Positions 9,286-16,393 of a stretch of 64,000 nucleotides of DNA are shown in pieces (within the stretch, counting starts at the first letter, position 1; each line of letters begins with the position of its first letter). Under the pieces are notes generated by a model. The model was not told where the DNA came from. It made no database searches and worked only from the letters and a program-made list of their open reading frames with translations. The DNA is from CAIYRG01 sp964494505. Lineage in GTDB: Bacteria > Pseudomonadota > Alphaproteobacteria > Micropepsales > Micropepsaceae. The stretch spans positions 62,001-126,000 of the forward strand of contig CAZBRO010000001.1 in the NCBI GenBank assembly GCA_964494505.1, written 5' to 3'. The position numbers were made by a program, and so were the translations under genes.

Positions 9286-10281
9286 ATGCGAGGGAACGCG
9301 ACACGCAACCAGCATTTTCTGCCGCGGGTGGAGCAGAAGCTCAATGCGCTCAATCCCGACAGCACAAGCGAAAAATTCAGGATCTATTCGTTTCGGCTGG
9401 TCAATCGACAGACCTACGAGATTGTCCTCGAAAATCCACGCGGTCATTCGATCGACGCCACGCTTTCTATGCTCGATCTGTTCAGCTTCGACGTGCCAGG
9501 GGGCAGCCGGCTCCGTGTGAATCTGGAGGAGCTGTTTCACAAGTACGAGGTGAATGTGGAATCCCACACAAGGGGTCTCCTGGCAAAGCTCACGGTGCGG
9601 GATGCTGACATCAAGGCCGAGATCATCGACCTGTTTGCGGCGAAACTCCTCAATTTCATCCGCAATCCCTTCTGCATCGAAAAGGTGCTGAACAGCTTCC
9701 CGGGCGTTGCGTCCTACGAGCCGACCGATCCCGAGCTTTTGGCGACATACCGTAAGATCGTCACCGGACGAAAGCCGCACCAAGCCCATCTTTGCGCCCA
9801 ACTCGGCATCTCCGACCAAACATACGTTGAATGGCTGCGCCTGCTGTTCATCCTGCTGATGCACACCGACGGCGATCGGCCGAACCTGTTCGAGGGGCTG
9901 ATCAAGGGACTGATGGAAAATCGGACGACACAGGCCGCTGCCTTTGTGTGGGCGTATGACGACGATCACTGTCTGTTGTCGGACCGCGGCTTCAGCCAGC
10001 CGATTCCCGATGGTGTTCATATGGCGATGTCGTTCAATCTCTGCTCGACCGCGTTTGTCGATTACATTTTTGCCGACGCCGCCACGCTCGTTCAGGGACG
10101 CGCGTCGCCTGGTTTCGTGGCCAACGCGCTGGATGCATGGAAGCAGCGCCCGCAGGCCACGATCAATGTAACGATGACTCGGAACAACCGTGACATGCTG
10201 GCCCGGTACAATAGGCGTGTCATCGAGCAATGCTACGAACGGGTCTACTGCTCTGCGAAGACGGGTCTCGTTCTCGCGTAG
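9286..10281 (+). CDS. DUF4238-like protein
   Basis: A 331-residue protein, transcribed opposite to its neighbours. The N-terminus RNQHFLPRVEQKLNA, followed after a few strands by IYSFRLVNRQTYE, fits the DUF4238 pattern (Hx(V/L)P(R/Q)...F then a beta strand). The rest is mainly helical and ends ERVYCSAKTGLVLA. DUF4238 proteins are common in defence and mobile regions, but their activity is not established. It sits between the ParB-like and ArdC genes and looks like cargo inserted into the element backbone. No signal peptide or membrane helix is seen. The family call is moderate; a novel helical protein is the alternative. Confidence 0.6.
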   Translation: MRGNATRNQHFLPRVEQKLNALNPDSTSEKFRIYSFRLVNRQTYEIVLENPRGHSIDATLSMLDLFSFDVPGGSRLRVNLEELFHKYEVNVESHTRGLLAKLTVRDADIKAEIIDLFAAKLLNFIRNPFCIEKVLNSFPGVASYEPTDPELLATYRKIVTGRKPHQAHLCAQLGISDQTYVEWLRLLFILLMHTDGDRPNLFEGLIKGLMENRTTQAAAFVWAYDDDHCLLSDRGFSQPIPDGVHMAMSFNLCSTAFVDYIFADAATLVQGRASPGFVANALDAWKQRPQATINVTMTRNNRDMLARYNRRVIEQCYERVYCSAKTGLVLA

Positions 10282-10309
10282 ACCCGACGACGATCCGCGC
10301 AGGCCCGCA

Positions 10310-11260
10310 TTACGCGGCTTGTTGTCCGGACGCCGGCGACATGAGCTCCTCGCCGGCAAGAAAGCTGAGGAGAAAGTCGGCGGCCTTGCTCGCCTGCGAG
10401 GCCGCGCGGACGATGGCGCGGTTATCCTCGCGCAGCACTTCGAGCCACGAGCCGATATAGTCGGCGTGGCGCACGGTCGGCGCGATGCCGAGCGAGGCGC
10501 AGCAGAAGGCCGCGTTCATCTCGGCCACCAGCTCCTCGAACGCATATTTCTTGGAGCCGAAAGAGCCGGAGAGGTCGCGATTCAGCCGATGCGGGGCGCC
10601 GCTGGCATGACCGAGTTCATGCAGCGCCGTGCGGTGCCAGTTAATCGGCTCGAAATACGCTTGCGGCGGCGGGACCTGCACATAGTCGTGCGCTGGTGCG
10701 TAGAAGGCGCGGCTGCCGCCGATGCGGAAGTCGATGCCCGTCGCCTTGATCAGCGCCTCGACCTTGGGCTCGATCAGTCCGGGCTCCGGCGGCGGCGCGG
10801 CAACGGCGAGATCTTCGGGCAGGCCTTCGCACTGCGCCAGGTTGAAGACGGTGAAGCGCTTCAGGAATGGGACCGCCTGCGCTTCCTCGCCGGTCTCGCG
10901 TGCTCGCTTTTTCTCGTCGTCGGGAACGAAGCGGTCGGCATAGACGACGGTGGTGCCGTGCTCGCCCTTGCGGACATTGCCACCGAGCGACAGCGCTTGG
11001 CGGAAGGTCACCCAGCCCTGGACGGGAAAACCGTGCTCGATCACCGAGCCCCAGAGGATCAGCACATTGATCCCCGAATAATTTCGGCTGGTGGCGGCGT
11101 TCTTCGGCATGGCGAGCGGCGCCTTCGCCGCCGCTGTTCCCCACGGCTGGACCCAGGGCACACGGCCGGCCTCAAGCTCCATGATGATCTTGGTGGTGAT
11201 TTCGTCGTAGAGGCTCGTCCGGTCAGAGCCGGAACGGGCGCGAGCGGTGTGTCTAGACAT
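10310..11260 (-). CDS. ardC: ArdC-family antirestriction protein
   Basis: A 316-residue protein with the two ArdC parts. The N-terminal single-stranded-DNA-binding domain (DUF1738; SLYDEITTKIIMELEAGRVPWVQPW, then SRNYSGINVLILW) is followed by a zincin-like metallopeptidase with HELGH at about residues 214-218 and a downstream glutamate in EELVAEMNA. ArdC proteins bind ssDNA and protect incoming plasmid or element DNA from host restriction during conjugation. The gene sits at the edge of the element backbone, beside a block of defence genes. It is preceded by the same leader as the ParB-like and methylase-helicase genes, so all three are probably coordinately controlled. Confidence 0.9.
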   Translation of the reverse strand: MSRHTARARSGSDRTSLYDEITTKIIMELEAGRVPWVQPWGTAAAKAPLAMPKNAATSRNYSGINVLILWGSVIEHGFPVQGWVTFRQALSLGGNVRKGEHGTTVVYADRFVPDDEKKRARETGEEAQAVPFLKRFTVFNLAQCEGLPEDLAVAAPPPEPGLIEPKVEALIKATGIDFRIGGSRAFYAPAHDYVQVPPPQAYFEPINWHRTALHELGHASGAPHRLNRDLSGSFGSKKYAFEELVAEMNAAFCCASLGIAPTVRHADYIGSWLEVLREDNRAIVRAASQASKAADFLLSFLAGEELMSPASGQQAA

Positions 11261-11266
11261 CGCGGA

Positions 11267-11345
11267 TCTCCGCGACAGGCCCCGGGAGCCTCTCTCCCAG
11301 TCTTCAACCCGTCACGGAAACCCCGTCCGCACTCTCCCTCTCGGG
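11267..11345 (-). promoter_or_regulatory. Conserved 5' leader, copy 3
   Basis: Upstream of ardC: CTCCGCGAC near the start, CTCTCTCCC (11290-11298), the core CTTCAACCCGTCACGG (11302-11317) and a second CTCTCCCTCTC tract (11332-11342). On the minus strand GGGAG and CTCCC can pair around the AGAGG loop, at the position where copy 2 pairs GCCGA with TCGGC. Confidence 0.6.
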
Positions 11346-11440
11346 GCGTTGCGGGGTGTCCCCGCCGAAGGGGTCGGCCGAGACGGTTGGCTCGGCCGCA
11401 GGGGAAGGCTTTCCCCAAATCTTTGAGATAGTACGAATTA

Positions 11441-11457
11441 TCGTAGTTAAGCTACGA
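11441..11457. promoter_or_regulatory. Upstream operator dyad of abiE
   Basis: Perfect dyad TCGTAG - TTAAG - CTACGA. It shares the half-site TCGTAG with the dyad over the abiEi start codon. AbiEi proteins are known to repress their own promoters by binding inverted repeats, so this is a likely AbiEi operator. Confidence 0.6.
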
Positions 11458-11477
11458 CGGTGGCACTAAATCCAAAC

Positions 11478-11523
11478 TTGGCCAAACCTTCGAATTGTTG
11501 CTATAATCGTAGTATGACTACGA
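11478..11523 (+). promoter_or_regulatory. abiE promoter and start-codon operator
   Basis: TTGGCC (11478-11483) and a consensus TATAAT (11502-11507) are separated by 18 bases. The abiEi ATG begins seven bases after the -10 box, so the mRNA is probably leaderless. A perfect dyad, TCGTAGT (11507-11513) ATG ACTACGA (11517-11523), has the start codon as its centre. Bound AbiEi would therefore cover the -10 edge, transcription start and start codon. Confidence 0.65.
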
Positions 11524-12251
11524 CTCACAGGACCAAGCTAAATCGGCTCTATACCCGCCTGGCGCCGGGCACGCCGCTGACTCCCAAGGACCTCGCGGCC
11601 CTCGGGATATCGGCCGATCTCGCCGTCCACTATGTCCGTGCCGGCTGGCTGCAACGGCTGGCGCGCGGCGTCTATTGCCGGCCGAACGATCCGCCCGCCT
11701 TGCACCCGAGCCTCGTTCTGCTGCAGCGGAGCTTCGACGGATTGCATGTTGGCGGTAAGTCCGCGCTCGACTGGCATGGCATACGACAATACCTGTCGCA
11801 ACGGCCTGTCCTAGACCTTTACGGCTGGAAAGCGGGGCGCCTTCCGGAGTGGTTCACCCAGCGCTTCCCGGCCGAATACCACCGCAAGCGGCTCTTCAAG
11901 GAGGAGCCCGACGCGTTGCTTCATGTCCGGCCCTTCGAGAACCGCAAGGGCGGCCCGCTCGTCTCGGCACCGGAACGCGCATTGCTGGAGGTGCTGAGCG
12001 AAGTCGGCGTCCGGCAGCCACTGCAGGAAGCGCGCGAACTGGTCGAGAGCACTTACAGCCTGCGCGCCGACGTGCTGCGCGACCTGCTCAAGCGCTGCAC
12101 CAGCATCAAGACCGTGCGCCTGTGCCTGCAGCTCGGCCGCGAACTCTCCCAGCCCTGGGCTGGCAAGCTCGATCCGTCCAAGTTGCCTAAAGGCAGCGAC
12201 CGGCCGTGGGTGTCCCGTTCCGGCGACGGGCTCCTGGTGCTGAAGCCATGA
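11514..12251 (+). CDS. abiEi: AbiEi type IV antitoxin / autorepressor
   Basis: A 245-residue protein with the AbiEi layout. An N-terminal winged helix-turn-helix (LNRLYTRLAPGTPLTPKDLAALGIS, then YVRAGWLQRLARGVYCRP) is followed by the antitoxin domain (SALDWHGI, VSAPERALLEVLSEV). AbiEi represses its own operon and neutralises the nucleotidyltransferase toxin without binding it directly. The start is the ATG at 11514, seven bases after a TATAAT box and centred in a palindrome. There is no Shine-Dalgarno sequence because the transcript appears leaderless. The stop overlaps the abiEii start by four bases (ATGA), the standard coupled arrangement. Confidence 0.9.
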   Translation: MTTTHRTKLNRLYTRLAPGTPLTPKDLAALGISADLAVHYVRAGWLQRLARGVYCRPNDPPALHPSLVLLQRSFDGLHVGGKSALDWHGIRQYLSQRPVLDLYGWKAGRLPEWFTQRFPAEYHRKRLFKEEPDALLHVRPFENRKGGPLVSAPERALLEVLSEVGVRQPLQEARELVESTYSLRADVLRDLLKRCTSIKTVRLCLQLGRELSQPWAGKLDPSKLPKGSDRPWVSRSGDGLLVLKP

Positions 12252-13162
12252 ACCAGGTCTATCTCGACAGTGCGCGGCTGCTGGCGCGTGTCGCGCCGCT
12301 CGTACTCGTCGATGATACGTTCGCGCTCAAGGGCGGCACGGCGATCAATCTCTTCGTGCGCGACATGCCGCGGCTCTCAGTCGACCTCGACCTGGTGTTT
12401 CCCGACCACACGCTGCCGCGCGAGCAGGCGCTCAAGCGCATCAACGTAGCTATCCGCCAATCCGCCGCGCGTTTGCAGAAGCAAGGCTTCCAGACCCATG
12501 CGCCGGCCGCGGCGGATTCCGGCGAGACCAAGCTGCTGGTGCGGCGGGGCGCCATCGAGGTCAAGATCGAGGTCAACTTCGTCATGCGCGGCACCGTCCT
12601 TCCGGTGCGCATGGCATCGCTCACGCAGAATGCGCGGGAGACGCTGCAGGCGGATCTCGAAATCCCGGTCGTGTCGCTCGAGGACGTGTATGGCGGCAAG
12701 CTGGTGGCGGCGATGGACCGTCAGCATCCCCGCGATCTGTTCGATGTCCTGCAGCTCTTCGCGCATGAGGGAATCACGGCCGGCATCCGCCGGGCTTTCG
12801 TCGTCTACCTCGCGAGCCACAATCGGCCGGTCCACGAGGTCCTGTTTCCATCACTCCGCGACATCAGCCAGGAGTTCGAGCACAATTTCGCAGGCATGAC
12901 CGCCGAGCCCGTCGAGCTCGATGCTCTCTTGGCAGCGCGCGAGCGTATGATGGGTGAGCTGCAGCAAGGTCTGAGCGCCGATGAGCGCCGGTTTCTGCTG
13001 TCATTGGTCGCCGCAGAGCCCGAATGGCCGCTGTTGGGCGTGGCGCATCTGGAACAGCTCCCCGGCCCGCGCTGGAAGCTGCAAAACCTGGAAATGCTGC
13101 GGAAGACCAACGCCCGGAAATTTGCCGAACAATCGAACGCGCTCATTCGGTTACTCGAGTGA
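12248..13162 (+). CDS. abiEii: AbiEii nucleotidyltransferase toxin
   Basis: A 304-residue AbiEii/AbiGii-family toxin. Nucleotidyltransferase motifs are visible: LKGGTAIN at about residues 26-33 (GG-S/T motif), SVDLDLVF near 45 (metal-binding DxD), and IEVKIEVNF plus the VSLEDVYGGKLVAAMDRQHPRDLFD region, which carries the later catalytic lysine and the RDLFD signature of the family. Members transfer nucleotides, in studied cases to tRNA, and cause growth arrest upon phage infection. All catalytic motifs look intact, so the pair should be functional. The HEPN/Toprim gene starts 38 bases downstream and may be cotranscribed. Confidence 0.9.
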   Translation: MNQVYLDSARLLARVAPLVLVDDTFALKGGTAINLFVRDMPRLSVDLDLVFPDHTLPREQALKRINVAIRQSAARLQKQGFQTHAPAAADSGETKLLVRRGAIEVKIEVNFVMRGTVLPVRMASLTQNARETLQADLEIPVVSLEDVYGGKLVAAMDRQHPRDLFDVLQLFAHEGITAGIRRAFVVYLASHNRPVHEVLFPSLRDISQEFEHNFAGMTAEPVELDALLAARERMMGELQQGLSADERRFLLSLVAAEPEWPLLGVAHLEQLPGPRWKLQNLEMLRKTNARKFAEQSNALIRLLE

Positions 13163-13199
13163 AGGCTGGTTAACGCGGCGACTAATCGCAGGAGCAGAA

Positions 13200-14492
13200 G
13201 TGGGCACTATTATTTCCTTGGACATCGCCGGCATGGGTCTCGACTGGAGCAAGAACTCCAAGGGCGTGGATCATGGTGCGCTTTTCCAGGAGCAAGATCG
13301 AAAGCGGGTCCGCTCCGACCAGATCAGCTATGAGTATTATGAGGGGAAGGACGAAGAGCTCGCACCGAACGAAATGGCGTTTGTCCGGCGCTTGGAAGAC
13401 GTTCTCCCGCGATTGGCGCTGCTCGGTTTCACCCGTGAGCGCGCCGTGCGTGAGTATGAGAGTTTGGCCGAGACGTGCCTCGAAGAGGCGTCCTCCGAGT
13501 CGGACGATGGTGGGGCGCAACCGCCTACGTTCGCGAGCTTCGATGAGTTCTGCGCGTTCGTCGCCAAGCATCCTGTCGCGGACTTGGATGACACGTTCGT
13601 CGAGTCGCTCGATCGAGAGAAGATCAAAGGTCGGTTTGCTTGCGACGAGATCGCCGAGCGCATTCCGCACTCTTGGACGAGCGAGACGGACGCATACTCT
13701 GAGCGAAGCTATTTCGGCGGGCTGATCGGGATCTTGCACCCGTACTCTCTAATGTGGGTGCTCGGTGAAAGCGATCAGAACCGAGAGTCCGACGTGGTCT
13801 GGCAATATGGACCGCTCGTCGAAAGCGGCTGGGCCGACGCGGCCGAATTCACGCCCTGCGCGCGTCGAACGGAAACCTTCTTGGTCGCCACCGAAGGAAG
13901 TTCGGACGCTCACATTCTAAAGCACGCTTTTTCGATCCTGCTCCCGGAGGTGGCTGACTTCTTTCGTTTTATCGACGTGAGTGAGCGACACCCATTTCCG
14001 GGCACCGGCAATCTGGTCAAGTTCGCTGAGGGGCTCGCCAAGATCGACGTGCACAACCAGGTCGTGTTCCTGTTCGACAATGACGGCGAGGGATACGAGG
14101 CCTACGAGCGGGTTCAGCGGCTGTCTCTGCCTGCCAACTTGCGGGCTATCATGTTGCCGGAGCTCGAGGAGTTTCGTGCATTTCCTGCTCGTGGCCCGGA
14201 AGGCGTGAACAAGGCCGACATCAATCGGCGGGCGGCGGCGATCGAATGTTACCTCGACCTGGGCCGCAACGGTCGAACGCCCTCGGTCGTGTGGACGAAC
14301 TATAAGAAAGACCTGGACGATTATCATGGGGCGCTGGAGCACAAGGAAGACTACGCGAAGGCGTTCTTGAAGCAGACGCCTGAGTCCATCGCATCAGGGG
14401 CCTATGACGCGCGCAAGATACGGATCGCTCTTGATGCGCTCGTTGCGGAATGCCACTCGATTGCGACGCAGGGAGGCCTCGCGGCCGTATGA
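13200..14492 (+). CDS. HEPN/Toprim-associated domain protein
   Basis: A 430-residue protein. The GTG at 13200, preceded by AGGAGCAGAA, gives the family-typical N-terminus GTIISLDIAGMGLDWSKN (HEPN/Toprim-associated N-terminal domain). A helical middle follows. The C-terminal Toprim-like fold shows LVATEGSSDA near residue 230, the acidic FDNDGEG near 292 and a later glutamate in LPELEEF. Toprim domains cut or rejoin nucleic acid with metal; here the family is predicted to pair with HEPN RNase domains in phage-defence or conflict systems. The next gene ends with a HEPN-like RNase motif, which supports a two-gene module. Biochemical activity is not known. Confidence 0.75.
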   Translation: MGTIISLDIAGMGLDWSKNSKGVDHGALFQEQDRKRVRSDQISYEYYEGKDEELAPNEMAFVRRLEDVLPRLALLGFTRERAVREYESLAETCLEEASSESDDGGAQPPTFASFDEFCAFVAKHPVADLDDTFVESLDREKIKGRFACDEIAERIPHSWTSETDAYSERSYFGGLIGILHPYSLMWVLGESDQNRESDVVWQYGPLVESGWADAAEFTPCARRTETFLVATEGSSDAHILKHAFSILLPEVADFFRFIDVSERHPFPGTGNLVKFAEGLAKIDVHNQVVFLFDNDGEGYEAYERVQRLSLPANLRAIMLPELEEFRAFPARGPEGVNKADINRRAAAIECYLDLGRNGRTPSVVWTNYKKDLDDYHGALEHKEDYAKAFLKQTPESIASGAYDARKIRIALDALVAECHSIATQGGLAAV

Positions 14493-14581
14493 GCAAAACT
14501 GTGTCCGAGGGGGGAGGCGGCGTTGATCGGCGCCGCACCTGGACCGGCTATAGAGACGAGCGGAACTACGGCAGCGAGTAG
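14489..14581 (+). CDS. Possible 30-residue coupled peptide
   Basis: A small frame starting at an ATG that overlaps the stop of the HEPN/Toprim gene (ATGA), encoding a polar, Gly/Arg-rich peptide (MSKTVSEGGGGVDRRRTW...). The overlap suggests translational coupling, but there is no other evidence and it may be chance. The remaining 66 bases before the next gene contain nothing recognisable. Confidence 0.2.
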   Translation: MSKTVSEGGGGVDRRRTWTGYRDERNYGSE

Positions 14582-14647
14582 GGGCGAATCTCGGCGAACT
14601 GCCGTGGGGAGATCACCTTGTAAATTCTCTATCAGGCGAGCCGAACA

Positions 14648-16282
14648 ATGGCATCCCGAGATCGATTTCTGTCACCAAGGGAGTTCGGAGCGCTGATCGC
14701 TGATCTACGCCTGGCGCCGACAATCTTCCAAGATGGTCTGCTCGAGTTTCTCGAGCGTCAGCGCATTGTCGTGCCGGTCGTACGGATACGGTGGCCGGAC
14801 TCCATCGTTCTGGAGGGTCGCGACGTGGTCGCCGATCCGGTTCCGACGCAGGCTGAACGGGACGCTACCCGGGCATTGAGCGACGCGCTGCGCCTCTGGC
14901 GTCGCTTCGACGCCGATCCTGAGCTAACCCATCCGTTTGACATTGGAGCGCAGGCGCCCGGCGCCACATTGATCACGATTGATGTGGCGAGCCAGGAGTT
15001 CGTCAATTGGGCCAGCTTCCGAACCAATATCCGCGGTGCCGGGCAAGATCCTATCTATGTCAGCGACGGCGTCGATACCTACTACCATGACTGGCAGGTC
15101 TTGCTTGTCGCGGACGCCCTGAAGATGGGTGTCCATCTGATCTTCGATACCCGGCAACCGGAGTTGCTTAAGCTTGCGATAAGCGGCCGGCTGACTGACA
15201 TTCCCGCAGATGTGACCTATGGGTCAGTCTCGTTTGAGGGGTCGCGCGGCTTGACGAAGGGCCTTGAATGGGCACGCTGGTTTGACGCGGCCGCCAAGGT
15301 GGAAGCGGCCCGGTCACGCAAGCTCGCGGCCTTGGCCAGGAATCATCAGGGTCATGTTTTCACCCTTGAGGGGACGGAACTCGTCGACTTCAATGCTGTA
15401 CAAAAGCGCAGCGCGGAGCGCGCGCTCGCCGAGATCGCCGCCACGCGCGATCATGCCCGATCATTCTTGATCTATCTGTGCGAACGCTGGGACGAATGGA
15501 GCCGTCGCGGGTGGAGCGAGGTAGCTGGGGAATATAAGCGCCAGATTGGCCTTGCGCTCCGCATGGCGATGCATGCGTTCGACATCGACTTCGAGGCCCT
15601 TGCGGTCGAGGTCGGCCGTGCGACCGGCCATTTCGCCAACACGCTCGACGTTATATTTCCCGATTGGAAACAAGATGCCCGCGACAAGGCCGAGCTGTCG
15701 CTGAAGCACAGCGTTGTTACGAAGGCGCCAACGGCCGACGCGGCCCTAGCCTTGGACGATGCGGCGATCACCGATCTTCTGGACTGGCTTGAGCGCAATG
15801 ACCAGTGGAAGGTCCACCTGAGTATCGAGGCCATTTTGAAGCATCAGTTTGGCGCCTCGCCCGTCGATCATAGCGCGCTCGCGAAGGAGGTGGAGTCACT
15901 CTCGGCCACGTTTGAGCATCTCACCAACGCCTTGCTCGACGAGGCGGGGGTGAATCCATCTGGGACGTTGATGAAAAAAGTGCAGGCCTTCTGGAACACG
16001 TCGACCGAGATTCACGAAATCCTGATGACCCAATTCGCGTTGGTCAGCACCAAGACTGCGCCTCGCGCCAACCGTCTTGCCGCGATCACGGCATTGACAC
16101 CGACTGGTCCCAACATCGACGTTGCCCGCACGATTCTTGCTGCGGTGCTCTACCGGAACGACGGCCTGCACAATGGCATGGCATCGTGGGCCGAGGCAGA
16201 GTTGCATGAGGCGGCGCGGATTTTCCTTACCGCCATGATGTTTTGCCGGAAGAACTTACTCGTAAGCCCGCCGGCACCCTAA
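14648..16282 (+). CDS. Unknown 544-aa protein with C-terminal HEPN-like RN-x3-H motif
   Basis: I do not recognise the family over its full length. The first 200 residues are mixed alpha/beta, with SDGVDTYYHDWQVLLVADALKMGVHLIFDTRQPE, a pattern common in uncharacterised defence proteins. The middle is strongly helical with many charged residues. Near the C-terminus, LYRNDGLHNG at about residues 500-509 gives R-N-x3-H, the RNase signature of HEPN domains, followed by a final helix with EAARIFLTAMMFC. With the HEPN/Toprim protein just upstream, the inference is that this is the toxic RNase or effector of a two-gene system. No membrane helices or signal peptide are seen. Confidence 0.6.
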   Translation: MASRDRFLSPREFGALIADLRLAPTIFQDGLLEFLERQRIVVPVVRIRWPDSIVLEGRDVVADPVPTQAERDATRALSDALRLWRRFDADPELTHPFDIGAQAPGATLITIDVASQEFVNWASFRTNIRGAGQDPIYVSDGVDTYYHDWQVLLVADALKMGVHLIFDTRQPELLKLAISGRLTDIPADVTYGSVSFEGSRGLTKGLEWARWFDAAAKVEAARSRKLAALARNHQGHVFTLEGTELVDFNAVQKRSAERALAEIAATRDHARSFLIYLCERWDEWSRRGWSEVAGEYKRQIGLALRMAMHAFDIDFEALAVEVGRATGHFANTLDVIFPDWKQDARDKAELSLKHSVVTKAPTADAALALDDAAITDLLDWLERNDQWKVHLSIEAILKHQFGASPVDHSALAKEVESLSATFEHLTNALLDEAGVNPSGTLMKKVQAFWNTSTEIHEILMTQFALVSTKTAPRANRLAAITALTPTGPNIDVARTILAAVLYRNDGLHNGMASWAEAELHEAARIFLTAMMFCRKNLLVSPPAP

Positions 16283-16393
16283 CGACGCTTCTTGACCGTG
16301 GAATTTAGCGGCCCACCGGACGACTGACGATCATCAGCGGACGAGCCAGCAGACGTATACGAAGCAACTCGCAAGCGATCGGCCGGCACCGAC

